A stretch of 64,000 bases of DNA. Source: Arthrobacter yangruifuii (lineage in GTDB: Bacteria > Actinomycetota > Actinomycetes > Actinomycetales > Micrococcaceae). Made by a program: the position numbers and the translations under genes. Below the pieces are notes generated by a model. It made no database searches, was not told the origin of the DNA, and was given only the letters and a program-made list of their open reading frames with translations. Location of the stretch: positions 806,001 through 870,000 of the forward strand of contig NZ_VTFX01000001.1 of the NCBI RefSeq assembly GCF_009192775.1, given 5' to 3'. Positions 25,425 through 34,012 of this stretch are shown here, in pieces. The first letter of the stretch is position 1. Every line of letters begins with the position of its first letter.

Positions 25425-26057
25425 CTAGGGCAGCCTGGTGGCCAGACCCGGATAGTTAATGAGGGTGCCGTCCGCGTCGACGGTGAGCTCGGCGGTGAAC
25501 CCGCGGTTGGCGGAGCTGTGGAGGACAAGGGCGTGACCCGCATCCGCCGAATACGCCCGGACCTGCGAATAGACCTGTGTTCCGGGAAGCACCCGCAGGC
25601 TGGGCATTTCCACCCAGGCCACGGCCAGCTGGGTCTCATCCGGGGGAGCGGAGTCATTCAGCAGATCCAGCCGCAGGATCGGCATGGTGTAGGTGAGCGG
25701 GCACAGGCCAAGGTCGCAGTCCTGGGCTTCATCGAGGCTGCGGGGGTCGGCAATGCCGGGGTCCGGCAGGTCCGTCATTCCGGACGTGGTTGTCTCGGCA
25801 TTCCACCGTCCCTCGGTGCTGCGCTCGAGCAGCAGGCGACGCGACCAGCCTTCACCTTCCACCTCCACTATCAGCCGGCGTGTGACCCAGCCAGGGATGG
25901 TGGACAGGGTCCAGGACGCCCGGTAGCCGGGAGCGACCGAGGTTCCCGCTGCGGCAAGCTCCCGGTCCCGAAAAGACACCACTGCCGTATCCGTGCGGTC
26001 CGGATCATCCAGACCCTGCCAACGGACAGTTCTGGCCTTCTGCGCGGTGGTAGTCAT
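25425..26057 (-). CDS. Putative glycolipid-binding family protein
   Basis: 210-residue soluble protein without a signal peptide. The core YRASWTLSTIPGWVTRRLIVE, RRLLLERSTEGRW and CDLGLCPLTYTMPILRLDLL matches the family annotated as putative glycolipid-binding (PF06475); its biochemical role has not been established as far as I know. The ATG has a TAACCT box six bases upstream and no usable Shine-Dalgarno, so it is probably leaderless. A GC-rich repeat array follows its stop codon. Confidence 0.75.
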   Translation of the reverse strand: MTTTAQKARTVRWQGLDDPDRTDTAVVSFRDRELAAAGTSVAPGYRASWTLSTIPGWVTRRLIVEVEGEGWSRRLLLERSTEGRWNAETTTSGMTDLPDPGIADPRSLDEAQDCDLGLCPLTYTMPILRLDLLNDSAPPDETQLAVAWVEMPSLRVLPGTQVYSQVRAYSADAGHALVLHSSANRGFTAELTVDADGTLINYPGLATRLP

Positions 26058-26069
26058 TCCTACAGGTTA
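26058..26069 (-). promoter_or_regulatory. Promoter -10 for a leaderless glycolipid-binding-family transcript
   Basis: On the reverse strand TAACCT (26069-26064) is followed by six bases and the ATG at 26057. The GTAGGA spacer abuts the start codon and cannot act as a ribosome binding site. Confidence 0.45.
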
Positions 26070-26079
26070 ACTGCCCGGC

Positions 26080-27489
26080 TCAACTGCCCAGTCTGCGGAC
26101 GTTCAGCGCCAGGTAGAGGTGCACCCGGTCCGCAGTGACCGTTGGGTCGTACCCGGTCAGCTCCGCAATCTGCGCCAGACGGTAACGGACGGTGTTGCGG
26201 TGCAGGCCCAGATCTGCCGCCACGGCGGCCACCGAGCCGTTCAGGAGCAGATAGGCGTCCAGGGTGGGGATCAGATGTGCGCCGTGTTTAGTGTCGAAGG
26301 CCGCCAGGGGGTCCAGGGCTTCGGCGGCGAGATCCGTGAGCGGAACATCACGGCTGGCCATCAAAAGGGACGTCAGGTTGAGGCGTTCGGGCTCGTTCAC
26401 CGGCGCGCCGTTCCGCAGTGCTTCCCGTGCCTCGTAGAAGCTCCACCGCAGCCCGGCAGGTTCAGTGTACGAACCACCGATTCCCACCTTTGCCGTCAGG
26501 CCCGCATCGAAGAGGTAGGCACTCAACCGGCTGGCCAGTCCGCCGGCCTCCGCCGCGGAAACCATCAGGGCGAGCCGCTTGTCATGGATGGCGGAAGGGA
26601 AGCCGCTGAATTCTGTTGGCAGAGGCAGTGCAGGGAGTGTCCGGATTTGGCCGGATGCCACCTCCACCAGGAGCACGGATTGACGCCTGTCAGCGTCGAT
26701 ACCGGCTGCCTGAAGCCTCGCGGCCGCCTCCTGACCGGTGAGCAGGCCGTTCACCACGTCTCCGACAAGCTGTCCCGTGACTGCCCTGCTGCTGGCCCGT
26801 CTTGCGGCCTGGTTGCTTAGTTCCACTCCGATCAGGCTCTGCGCGTAGGCAACGATGTCCGGCTGGACGGATGGTTCGGCAATGGCCAGTGTGCAGCGGT
26901 CCCGCAGTCCGGTGGGGACCGGGATCCGCCGCCAGGAAGCGTCGGGCTCGGATGTGGCGAAGACCGGTGCGCCGTACTGGAACAGGGCCACATCTGCCTT
27001 TACCAGGTGCGCCAGCTCCGCCAGAAGCCGGGGCAGCCCCTTGCCGCTGAGCAGTGCTTCCGCCAGAACCTGATGTGCGGACAGCAGCTGATGCAGCTGG
27101 GTGAGGTGGTCTGCGGACAAGGAATCGGCAACCAACTTCCCAAGCGCCATGAAGGGCGTGCTGTAGGGGACCTCGAACACCGGTACGCCCAGGCGGTCCG
27201 CCTCTGCCAGAAGCGGAACCGGCACCGTGTCGTGGCTGAGCCCGGTTCCGAATCCGATTCCGAGGGCTCCTGCCCGCTTCACACTCTCCACGAAGCGGCG
27301 TTGGGCCGCAGTACTGCGGTGCCGCAGTCCGGTGGTCAGCACCACCTCGCCGCCGCCGAGGAAAGGGGCGGGATCTTCCAGTTCGGTTACGGCCACCCAT
27401 TGGATGGGATCGTCGGAAAGCGCCGAGGTGCCGTGGCGTGTCAGTTCCAGGCCGCGTGCAGCCAGGAGGTCCGAAAGTGTGATCGACAT
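26080..27489 (-). CDS. PucR-family transcriptional regulator
   Basis: 469 residues. The N-terminal purine-catabolism-regulator domain (about 1-125) contains WVAVTELEDPAPFLGGGEVVLTTG. A central GGDEF-like region follows, and the C-terminal PucR helix-turn-helix is LLLNGSVAAVAADLGLHRNTVRYRL. It is divergent from an aminobutyraldehyde dehydrogenase-GABA transaminase pair and is the likely regulator of that pathway, similar to GabR-type PucR proteins in other actinobacteria (inferred from position). TATAGT six bases before the ATG indicates a leaderless mRNA. Confidence 0.88.
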   Translation of the reverse strand: MSITLSDLLAARGLELTRHGTSALSDDPIQWVAVTELEDPAPFLGGGEVVLTTGLRHRSTAAQRRFVESVKRAGALGIGFGTGLSHDTVPVPLLAEADRLGVPVFEVPYSTPFMALGKLVADSLSADHLTQLHQLLSAHQVLAEALLSGKGLPRLLAELAHLVKADVALFQYGAPVFATSEPDASWRRIPVPTGLRDRCTLAIAEPSVQPDIVAYAQSLIGVELSNQAARRASSRAVTGQLVGDVVNGLLTGQEAAARLQAAGIDADRRQSVLLVEVASGQIRTLPALPLPTEFSGFPSAIHDKRLALMVSAAEAGGLASRLSAYLFDAGLTAKVGIGGSYTEPAGLRWSFYEAREALRNGAPVNEPERLNLTSLLMASRDVPLTDLAAEALDPLAAFDTKHGAHLIPTLDAYLLLNGSVAAVAADLGLHRNTVRYRLAQIAELTGYDPTVTADRVHLYLALNVRRLGS

Positions 27490-27501
27490 TGCACCACTAT
27501 A
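27490..27501 (-). promoter_or_regulatory. Promoter -10 for a leaderless PucR-family transcript
   Basis: On the reverse strand TATAGT (27501-27496), a near-consensus -10, is followed by six bases and the ATG at 27489. Confidence 0.55.
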
Positions 27502-27559
27502 GGCGGCGGGGGTTTAGGCGGGTGCACTGTGGGATTGTCCGGTGGCTGTGCAGGTGGCC

Positions 27560-27586
27560 CTACGTGTGAGAGCTGCTTCACAGTAG
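27560..27586. promoter_or_regulatory. Candidate operator for the PucR-family regulator
   Basis: CTAC-g-TGTGA (27560-27569) and TCACA-GTAG (27578-27586) form a dyad with one bulged base, around an 8-base centre. It lies in the divergent region between the regulator and the aldehyde dehydrogenase, about 50 bases before the latter's start. Symmetry and position are the only evidence. Confidence 0.35.
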
Positions 27587-27634
27587 GTTTGAGGGGATCA
27601 CTGACGCAGTTCCCGCCCCGAAAGGACATCCGGC

Positions 27635-29065
27635 ATGGCTGAGACGTTGCAGAATTTCATTAGCGGGGCTTTTGTCCCGTCGCGCGGTACCGAGGTGCTG
27701 GACGTCGTGAATCCGACCAACGGCGAAGTAGTGGCCGTGTCTCCGGTTTCCGTCCAGGCCGACGTTGACGCCGCCATGGATGCAGCCGCTGCAGCGTTCA
27801 GGACCTGGAAGCGCACTACTCCCAGCGAGCGCCAGCGCATGCTGCTGCGTCTGGCTGACGCCCTGGAGTCCAATTCGGACGAACTGGTGGAAGCGCAGCA
27901 CCGTAATACCGGACAGGTCCGCTCGCTGATTGCTGCCGAGGAGGTAGCCGTTGGTGCGGACCAGCTCCGCTTCTTTGCCGGTGCGGCCAGGCTCCTGGAG
28001 GGTAAGTCTGCCGGGGAATACATGGAGGGGTTCACGTCCTTCATCCGCCGCGAACCGATAGGCGTCGTTGCCCAGGTGGCTCCGTGGAACTATCCGCTGC
28101 TGATGGCGGTCTGGAAAATCGGTCCGGCCCTTGCCGCAGGAAACACAGTGGTGCTCAAGCCGTCCGACACCACCCCCGAATCCACACTGGTTCTTGCCCG
28201 GCTGGCGGCGGAAATCTTCCCGGCCGGCGTACTCAACGTCGTCCTCGGCACCGGTGAAACCGGAGCACTGATGGTCGAGCACCCCGTGCCCGGCCTCGTC
28301 TCCATCACGGGTTCCGTGCGGGCCGGCGTCGCCGTGGCATCCGGTGCCGCGAAGACACTCAAGCGTGCCCACCTGGAACTCGGAGGCAAGGCACCTGCGG
28401 TGGTTTTTGCCGATGCTGATCTGGACCGGACCGCCACGGCCATTGCCGAGTTCGCGTTCTTCAATGCCGGTCAGGACTGCACAGCCATCACACGGGTGCT
28501 CGTGGAGGATTCCGTGCATGACGCGCTGGTGGGCAAGCTGGTTGCAGCGGCAAAGGAACTCAGGACGGGCAGCGACAACGACGAGGAAAACTACTTCGGA
28601 CCGCTGAACAACATCAACCACTTCAACGCAGTGAACGCGGTGATTGAGGCGCTTCCCGCGCACTGCCGTGTGGAGACCGGCGGACGGAGGGCCGGGTCCA
28701 AGGGCTTCTTCTTCGAACCCACCGTCATCACCGGTGCCCGCCAGGATGACGACGTAGTGCAGAAGGAAACCTTCGGTCCCGTCATCACCGTGCAGAAATT
28801 CGATACCGAGGAGCAGGCTGTGGAACTGGCGAACGACGTCGAATACGCCCTGGCCTCCAGCGTCTGGACCACCAACCACGGCCGGGCGATGCGGCTGTCC
28901 CGGGACCTGGATTTCGGAGCGGTCTGGATCAACACGCACATCATGCTCACAGCCGAAATGCCGCATGGCGGTTTCAAGAGCTCCGGTTACGGCAAGGACC
29001 TCTCGATGTACGGCGTGGAGGACTACACCCGGATCAAGCATGTGATGAGCGCACTGGACGCCTAG
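27635..29065 (+). CDS. 4-Aminobutyraldehyde dehydrogenase (aldehyde dehydrogenase family)
   Basis: NAD(P)-dependent aldehyde dehydrogenase of 476 residues that most likely oxidises 4-aminobutyraldehyde to GABA in putrescine degradation. It has the Rossmann segment APWNYPLLMAVWKIGPALAAGN, KPSDTTPES, catalytic Glu in LELGGKAP (near 248) and catalytic Cys282 in GQDCTAITR. Substrate choice is inferred from the adjacent GABA transaminase and the PucR regulator. A related betaine- or succinate-semialdehyde activity cannot be excluded. The ATG is preceded by AAAGGA. Confidence 0.85.
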   Translation: MAETLQNFISGAFVPSRGTEVLDVVNPTNGEVVAVSPVSVQADVDAAMDAAAAAFRTWKRTTPSERQRMLLRLADALESNSDELVEAQHRNTGQVRSLIAAEEVAVGADQLRFFAGAARLLEGKSAGEYMEGFTSFIRREPIGVVAQVAPWNYPLLMAVWKIGPALAAGNTVVLKPSDTTPESTLVLARLAAEIFPAGVLNVVLGTGETGALMVEHPVPGLVSITGSVRAGVAVASGAAKTLKRAHLELGGKAPAVVFADADLDRTATAIAEFAFFNAGQDCTAITRVLVEDSVHDALVGKLVAAAKELRTGSDNDEENYFGPLNNINHFNAVNAVIEALPAHCRVETGGRRAGSKGFFFEPTVITGARQDDDVVQKETFGPVITVQKFDTEEQAVELANDVEYALASSVWTTNHGRAMRLSRDLDFGAVWINTHIMLTAEMPHGGFKSSGYGKDLSMYGVEDYTRIKHVMSALDA

Positions 29066-29140
29066 CCTCGCGTCCGGTTCCCTTGTTTTTTCGTCGGCAC
29101 CACCCTGAATTCCTTCATCGGCCCCCCGAAAGGCAGCCTT

Positions 29141-30496
29141 ATGAGTACCTCCGTTATGACCCCCAGTTACCGCCTTGAACAGCGACGCCGGATTGCCGGC
29201 ACCTTTCCGGGGCCGAACTCCGCTGCCCTGGAGGCACGGCGGGCTGCCGTAGTGCCCAAGGGTGTTGCCTCCAGTGTTCCGGTGTATGCCGCCGACGCGG
29301 ACGGCGGGATCATCGTGGACGTGGATGGCAATGCCTTCATCGATCTGGGCTCGGGCATTGCTGTGACCAGTGTGGGAGCCTCCGATCCTGCCGTTGTGGC
29401 TGCCGTGCAGGAACAGGTGGCGCACTTCACGCACACGTGCTTCATGGTGACACCCTATGAGGGCTACGTGGCCGTGGCCGAACGTCTTGCCGCTGTCACT
29501 CCCGGGGACTTCGAGAAACGCACGGTGCTGTTCAATTCCGGCGCGGAAGCGGTGGAGAACGCGGTGAAGATTGCCCGATCGGCGACCGGGCGGAACGCCG
29601 TCGTTGCTTTCGACCACGCCTACCACGGCCGCACCAACCTCACTATGGGCCTGACGGCGAAGGCGATGCCTTACAAGACCGGCTTCGGCCCGTTCGCTCC
29701 GGAAATCTACCGGATGCCCATGAGCTATCCGTTCCGTGAGGAGAACCCGAACATCAGCGGCGCCGAGGCCGCTGACCGGGCCATCCTGGCGATCGAGAAG
29801 CAGATCGGTGCAGACCAGCTTGCCGCGCTTTTGATCGAACCGATTCAGGGTGAGGGCGGGTTCATTGTCCCTGCAGAGGGTTTCCTGCCCCGGCTTGCGG
29901 AGTGGGCACAGGCCAACGGCGTGGTCTTCATTGCCGACGAGGTGCAATCCGGTTTCTGCCGTACCGGTGAATGGTTCGCGGTGCAGCACGAGGGAGTGGT
30001 TCCGGACCTGATCACCATGGCCAAGGGCATTGCCGGCGGAATGCCGCTCTCTGCCGTGACCGGGCGTGCGGAGCTGCTCGACGCCGTCCACCCCGGGGGT
30101 CTGGGCGGCACTTACGGCGGCAACCCTGTCGCCTGTGCTGCTGCCCTGGCAGCAATGGACACCATGGAATCCCAGGATCTGGCCGGTAGGGCACGGCACA
30201 TCGAGGAGCTTGTACTGCCCCGGCTGCGGGCACTCGCGGTGGAGGGCGGTGGCGTTGGAGATGTCCGCGGACGAGGGGCCATGCTCGCCATGGAATTCGT
30301 TCGGCCCGGGGCCAAGGAGCCCGACGCCGAGACTGCGAAGGCTGTTGCCGCTGCCTGCCTGCGGGAAGGCGTTATCGTGCTGACCTGCGGCACCTATGGA
30401 AACGTGATCCGGCTGCTGCCGCCGCTCACCATCGGTGACGACCTTTTACTTGATGCACTGGACGTCTTGGAGACTGCTGTGCTGTCTCTGGGCTAG
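29141..30496 (+). CDS. gabT: 4-Aminobutyrate-2-oxoglutarate transaminase GabT
   Basis: Class III PLP aminotransferase of 451 residues that converts GABA to succinate semialdehyde. It shows DLGSGIAVTSVGASDP, VLFNSGAEAVENAVKIARS, the PLP-stacking IADEVQSGFCRTGEWFA and the Schiff-base Lys295 in TMAKGIAGGMP. It starts 75 bases after the aldehyde dehydrogenase on the same strand, preceded by GAAAGG. Together the two genes convert aminobutyraldehyde to succinate semialdehyde. A final dehydrogenase (GabD) is not in the window. Confidence 0.93.
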   Translation: MSTSVMTPSYRLEQRRRIAGTFPGPNSAALEARRAAVVPKGVASSVPVYAADADGGIIVDVDGNAFIDLGSGIAVTSVGASDPAVVAAVQEQVAHFTHTCFMVTPYEGYVAVAERLAAVTPGDFEKRTVLFNSGAEAVENAVKIARSATGRNAVVAFDHAYHGRTNLTMGLTAKAMPYKTGFGPFAPEIYRMPMSYPFREENPNISGAEAADRAILAIEKQIGADQLAALLIEPIQGEGGFIVPAEGFLPRLAEWAQANGVVFIADEVQSGFCRTGEWFAVQHEGVVPDLITMAKGIAGGMPLSAVTGRAELLDAVHPGGLGGTYGGNPVACAAALAAMDTMESQDLAGRARHIEELVLPRLRALAVEGGGVGDVRGRGAMLAMEFVRPGAKEPDAETAKAVAAACLREGVIVLTCGTYGNVIRLLPPLTIGDDLLLDALDVLETAVLSLG

Positions 30497-30516
30497 CGCC
30501 GGGAAACGTGCCAGCG

Positions 30517-30561
30517 GGAAGGTTGGCGTCTGGAAGGTTGGCGTCTGGAAGGGTGGGGCCT
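30517..30561. repeat. Short tandem repeat after gabT
   Basis: Two exact copies of a 15-base unit starting GGAAGGTTGG (30517-30531 and 30532-30546), then a degenerate third. It lies 20 bases after the gabT stop, between convergent genes. Confidence 0.8.
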
Positions 30562-30603
30562 GGCGGGACGGCGGCCGGGTGTCTTTGCAGAGACCGGGAC
30601 CGG

Positions 30604-32499
30604 TCAGGTTCCACCCGGGTGGTTGCCTGATGCAGGCGCCCCCGGGTGGAAGTAGGTGTTTCGCAGCGGTTGACGGTCCGGGTCCACGTAGCCCGGCGGT
30701 CGGAACCATGGAATACCTGAGCGCATGGATATCTGCCAGTTCCCCTGGTGGATGATGTGATGGTGGAAGGAACACAGCAGGACTCCGTTTCCAATGCTGG
30801 TGTCTCCACCCTGCTCCCAGAACGTCACATGATGCGCCTCGGTCCACGGCCCCGGCACAGTGCAGCCAGGAAAGACGCAGCCGCGATCACGGGCATGCAG
30901 GGCCTTGCGCAGGTGCGGAGGGAACAATCGTGCCGCCCGGCCCAGATCGAGCACCTGACCCTTTGAGCCCAGGACTACGGGGAGAAGGTCCGCGTCGCAG
31001 GCGATCCGGCGAACGGCCCCGGTATCGATAGGCCCGGCGAAGGATGCTATTCCCGGCGACGGGAAACCATCGTCGCTTGGTTTGTTGTCTGGAGAGTCTG
31101 GAGAGTTTGGAGAGTCTGGAGAGTTTGGAGAACCCGGAGGGTGCGGAGAGTCCGGAGAGTCCCAAGGGTTCGGAGAGTCTGGAGAGTCCGGCCGCTCCGG
31201 GGTGTTGCCACAGTTCCGCTGGCCCAACGTCCCTGCTGGGCTCATCAATCCCTTCAGCAACTCCTTGTGGCCGATAGTGATCATGACCTGGGGACGTAAT
31301 CCTCCGGCAGCAGGCAGGCCTCCCGAGGCAAGAGCAACACGGACCGCGGCCAGCAACCCTTCAAGAAGCAGCTGCGGTCGGGTTGGCCTCGGCAGGCGGC
31401 CGGTGACGTCACCGTCGGCAGATGATTCCTGTGCCGCTGTGGCCGGAGCGGACTCGCCGGTTTCCGGTGTGTCATCAGCGGGACATGACATGTCGGCATC
31501 TGTGGAGATGCCGGGGACTGTCGGCCCGTCTGGGCATGCTGCCCCGGTTCCCACACGGTCGGTTTCGGGAGCCCCGCTTTCCTCGGCACCGCGGGTCGAT
31601 CTGCCGGGAGTCGGGTGCTCCCGGCCGGTCAGTCGGGGATTGGCGGCACTGTTGATCAAGGTTGTCAGTGCCTCGTGCTGTTCATCAGTGCAATAGATAT
31701 GGAAATGGTTCAATCCATTTCGCCGTCGACCAGGGAAGATCCCTTGGAACCGGGCGAGTTCCTCCTCGGTGGGCGGTTGGTCCTGATTCAGCACGGCGGT
31801 CCAGTGTTTGGCTGTACGCACGAGGAAATCATGGTCCTGACGGGAACCGATGTCTGTGAGTTGCTTCTCCATGGCTTCCAGAGCCTGCGGTTCCAAACGC
31901 GGAAGCGCTTCCTCCAGGGCATGAGCAATGACATCCACCCCGGATTCAGCCAGCGCAGCATCTGCGCAGGCCGCAGCGAGCCGGGGATAGGCGGGCGGCA
32001 GCACCTGGCCCAGGGGAGTGGTTCCGGGAAGGACAGCTGCGGCCAGTGCCAGTCGGCGCCGGGCTTCAGCCAGCGAGATGCGAAGGCGGGAGCGCATGAA
32101 CTCCGCGGTACTCCGAAACTCCCGAATATGGGCTTCCTTTCCCGAAAGAGACGCAGAAGCCGCGTCTTTGCGGCCATCAAACCCGGTGGAGGCCCCGGGA
32201 ACGGTATCTCCAGCCGCTGACCACGCTGCGCCGGCGAGAGCATGGGCGGGCCGCTGCCGATCGATGGCCGAGGCTGCCGTCAGCTTCAGGTAGTCCGTCA
32301 TCCGTGACAGGGCCTCAACAGCGGCGGCGAAATCCGCCGCGTCCTGAAGGCCGAGAAGGCCGACTTCGGAAGTTGCATGGTCCCGAAGCTCACCGGCCTC
32401 GGCCAGGACCGCTTCGGCACGCTGGACAAGGTCCACACCGGAAGCCGCGAGGGAGAATTCGGCCGGTAGCGGCAACTCGTCCAGAGGATCCAAAGTCAT
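30604..32499 (-). CDS. DUF222/HNH endonuclease domain protein with a Ser-Pro-Asp repeat
   Basis: 631 residues. The N-terminal two thirds are the helical DUF222 domain, typical of the 13E12-like families that are numerous in actinobacteria. The C-terminus has an HNH-type nuclease fold: CVFPGC, then EAHHVTFWEQGG, then LLCSFHHHIIHQG. Between them is a low-complexity tract of about 36 residues built from SPD/SPN/SPH triplets, encoded by a 9-base DNA repeat. The physiological role of this family is not established. The ATG at 32499 begins the conserved region; CACTCT ends six bases upstream and may be its -10. Confidence 0.85.
   Translation of the reverse strand: MTLDPLDELPLPAEFSLAASGVDLVQRAEAVLAEAGELRDHATSEVGLLGLQDAADFAAAVEALSRMTDYLKLTAASAIDRQRPAHALAGAAWSAAGDTVPGASTGFDGRKDAASASLSGKEAHIREFRSTAEFMRSRLRISLAEARRRLALAAAVLPGTTPLGQVLPPAYPRLAAACADAALAESGVDVIAHALEEALPRLEPQALEAMEKQLTDIGSRQDHDFLVRTAKHWTAVLNQDQPPTEEELARFQGIFPGRRRNGLNHFHIYCTDEQHEALTTLINSAANPRLTGREHPTPGRSTRGAEESGAPETDRVGTGAACPDGPTVPGISTDADMSCPADDTPETGESAPATAAQESSADGDVTGRLPRPTRPQLLLEGLLAAVRVALASGGLPAAGGLRPQVMITIGHKELLKGLMSPAGTLGQRNCGNTPERPDSPDSPNPWDSPDSPHPPGSPNSPDSPNSPDSPDNKPSDDGFPSPGIASFAGPIDTGAVRRIACDADLLPVVLGSKGQVLDLGRAARLFPPHLRKALHARDRGCVFPGCTVPGPWTEAHHVTFWEQGGDTSIGNGVLLCSFHHHIIHQGNWQISMRSGIPWFRPPGYVDPDRQPLRNTYFHPGAPASGNHPGGT
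31087..31194. repeat. 9-base minisatellite inside the DUF222/HNH gene
   Basis: Twelve consecutive 9-base units (consensus GTCTGGAGA, with variants) that stay in frame and encode Ser-Pro-Asp/Asn triplets on the reverse strand. Gain or loss of units would change linker length without shifting the frame. Confidence 0.85.
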
Positions 32500-32680
32500 A
32501 CGACAAGAGTGACGCAGCAATCCAAAGGCGCCATCAGCAGACTGCGGTGCGGGGGATAACCACGCCGGCACCCGGCAAAGAGCGCCCTTGGGGAGGACAG
32601 GTCACTCCGCCGGCCCACTCACCTGAGGGGAAAGGCCAGCCCAAGGCCGGTTTCGGACGGAGCCTGCTGACGACTGGACG

Positions 32681-32810
32681 CATTCCAACCGTGCCCATGA
32701 AGTCCCCGCTCTAGGAAGCCCGCGGATACGTCCCGGCACTAGGAAGTCCCCGCTCTAGGAAGCCCGCGGAAACGTCCCCCGGCGGAAGCCCGAGCATTCC
32801 AACCGTGCCC
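32681..32810. repeat. Nested direct repeats in the gap between the HNH gene and rarD
   Basis: The region 32500-32817 holds no gene. It contains a 28-base sequence repeated perfectly at 32699-32726 and 32743-32770 (unit length 44 bases), bracketed by a 16-base direct repeat, CATTCCAACCGTGCCC, at 32681-32696 and 32795-32810. I see no transposase and no terminal inverted repeats. The rest of the gap shows nothing I can name apart from the HNH promoter. Confidence 0.85.
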
Positions 32811-32817
32811 CGGGATG

Positions 32818-33870
32818 TTAGACCGTCGCCGCGCGGAGCCTGCGGTTGCGGCGCGGGCCGCCGATCATGTCGACGGTCAGCATCACCAGTGCGAGCCAGA
32901 CCAGACCGAAGCCCGCCCAGCGCTCGGGAGGCATGGCTTCCTTGAAGACGGTCAGCGCCAGAATGAACTGCAGGGTGGGAGCCAGATACTGCAGCAGCCC
33001 CACCGTGGACAGCGGCAGACGGCGGGCAGCAGCACCGAAGAAGATCAGCGGCACGGCAGTGATGACGCCCGAAGCGACCAGGAGCCAGAAGTGCCCTGCC
33101 CCGTTGGAAGCCAGCGTTGCCGTGCCGGTGACGGACAGCCAGATCATTACTGCGACGGCGATAGGAGTGAGTACAGCGGTCTCGATCGACAGGCTGGAGA
33201 CGGCATCCACGCGGGAGCCAATGCCCTTTTTGACCAGGCCGTAGAACCCGAAGCTGAACGCAAGGGCCAAAGCCACCCAAGGCACGGTGCCGTACGCCAG
33301 CGCGAGGACCAGCACGGCAATGAATCCCACGCCCATGGCTGCCCACTGCAGCGGACGCAGCTTTTCCTTGAGCACCAGCACGCCGAGCAGAACCGAGACA
33401 AGCGGGTTAATGAAGTAGCCCAGGGCAGCCTCCACCGCGTGTTCGTTCAGCACCGCCCAGGAATACGTCAGCCAGTTCACAGCGATAAGCAGCGCCGCCC
33501 CGGCAAGTGTTCCCACCGTCCGTGGATTGCGTCCCGCAGCAAGCATAGGCTTCCAGGCCCGCATGACTGTGAGCAGGATGGCGCAGAAAACCAGGGACCA
33601 GACCACACGGTTGGCAACGATTTCCACAGCCCCGGCAGGCTTGAGGACCATGAAGTAGAGAGGAAGCAGACCCCAGAGCCCGTACGCTCCGACTCCGAAC
33701 AGAATGCCGGGCAGGTTTTCGCGGCCGGGCGCCGGAGCTGCGGACGTCCCCGGTTTCCCGGAAGGCGCCGGGGTGTTCGAGGAAGAAGAAACGGAGGAGG
33801 ATGCGACGCCGGTGTCGGCTGCAGCATTGCGGTCGCCGCCAACAGCGGGGACGGGTTTTGAGGAAGGCAC
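32818..33870 (-). CDS. rarD: RarD protein, EamA/DMT-family transporter
   Basis: 350-residue drug/metabolite transporter with ten hydrophobic helices in two EamA halves. RarD-specific sequence includes GVGAYGLWGLLPLYFMVLK near the first helix, the ANRVVWSL motif and NWLTYSWAVLNEHAVEAALGYFINPL. The first 50 residues are a Ser/Ala/Pro-rich cytoplasmic extension, unusual for the family and possibly an over-long start (GTG 33870). The substrate is unknown; the family is named for chloramphenicol sensitivity. It is divergent from fprA by about 140 bases. Confidence 0.88.
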   Translation of the reverse strand: MPSSKPVPAVGGDRNAAADTGVASSSVSSSSNTPAPSGKPGTSAAPAPGRENLPGILFGVGAYGLWGLLPLYFMVLKPAGAVEIVANRVVWSLVFCAILLTVMRAWKPMLAAGRNPRTVGTLAGAALLIAVNWLTYSWAVLNEHAVEAALGYFINPLVSVLLGVLVLKEKLRPLQWAAMGVGFIAVLVLALAYGTVPWVALALAFSFGFYGLVKKGIGSRVDAVSSLSIETAVLTPIAVAVMIWLSVTGTATLASNGAGHFWLLVASGVITAVPLIFFGAAARRLPLSTVGLLQYLAPTLQFILALTVFKEAMPPERWAGFGLVWLALVMLTVDMIGGPRRNRRLRAATV

Positions 33871-34012
33871 GTGGTGCCTAACACGCGGAAGCCGGAACGT
33901 ATTCCCGGCAGCGGTTCCGGGCCGTTTAGACGACGGGGGAACCCGGCATTTAGAATAGATAACTGTGTGTTAAGTGCACACCCAGAAGCTCAGAAGAGAA
34001 GAAGGACTATCA

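Noticed and set aside
27578-30199. An open frame of more than 870 codons on the reverse strand, opposite the aldehyde dehydrogenase and gabT genes
   Set aside because: It is the antisense image of two well-recognised enzymes. In very GC-rich genes the complementary frames stay open by chance. The predicted protein has no recognisable domain and is rich in Gly, His, Arg and Val.
32500-32817. An insertion sequence or transposon in the repeat-rich gap before rarD
   Set aside because: No transposase, no terminal inverted repeats and no target-site duplication were found; only direct repeats are visible.
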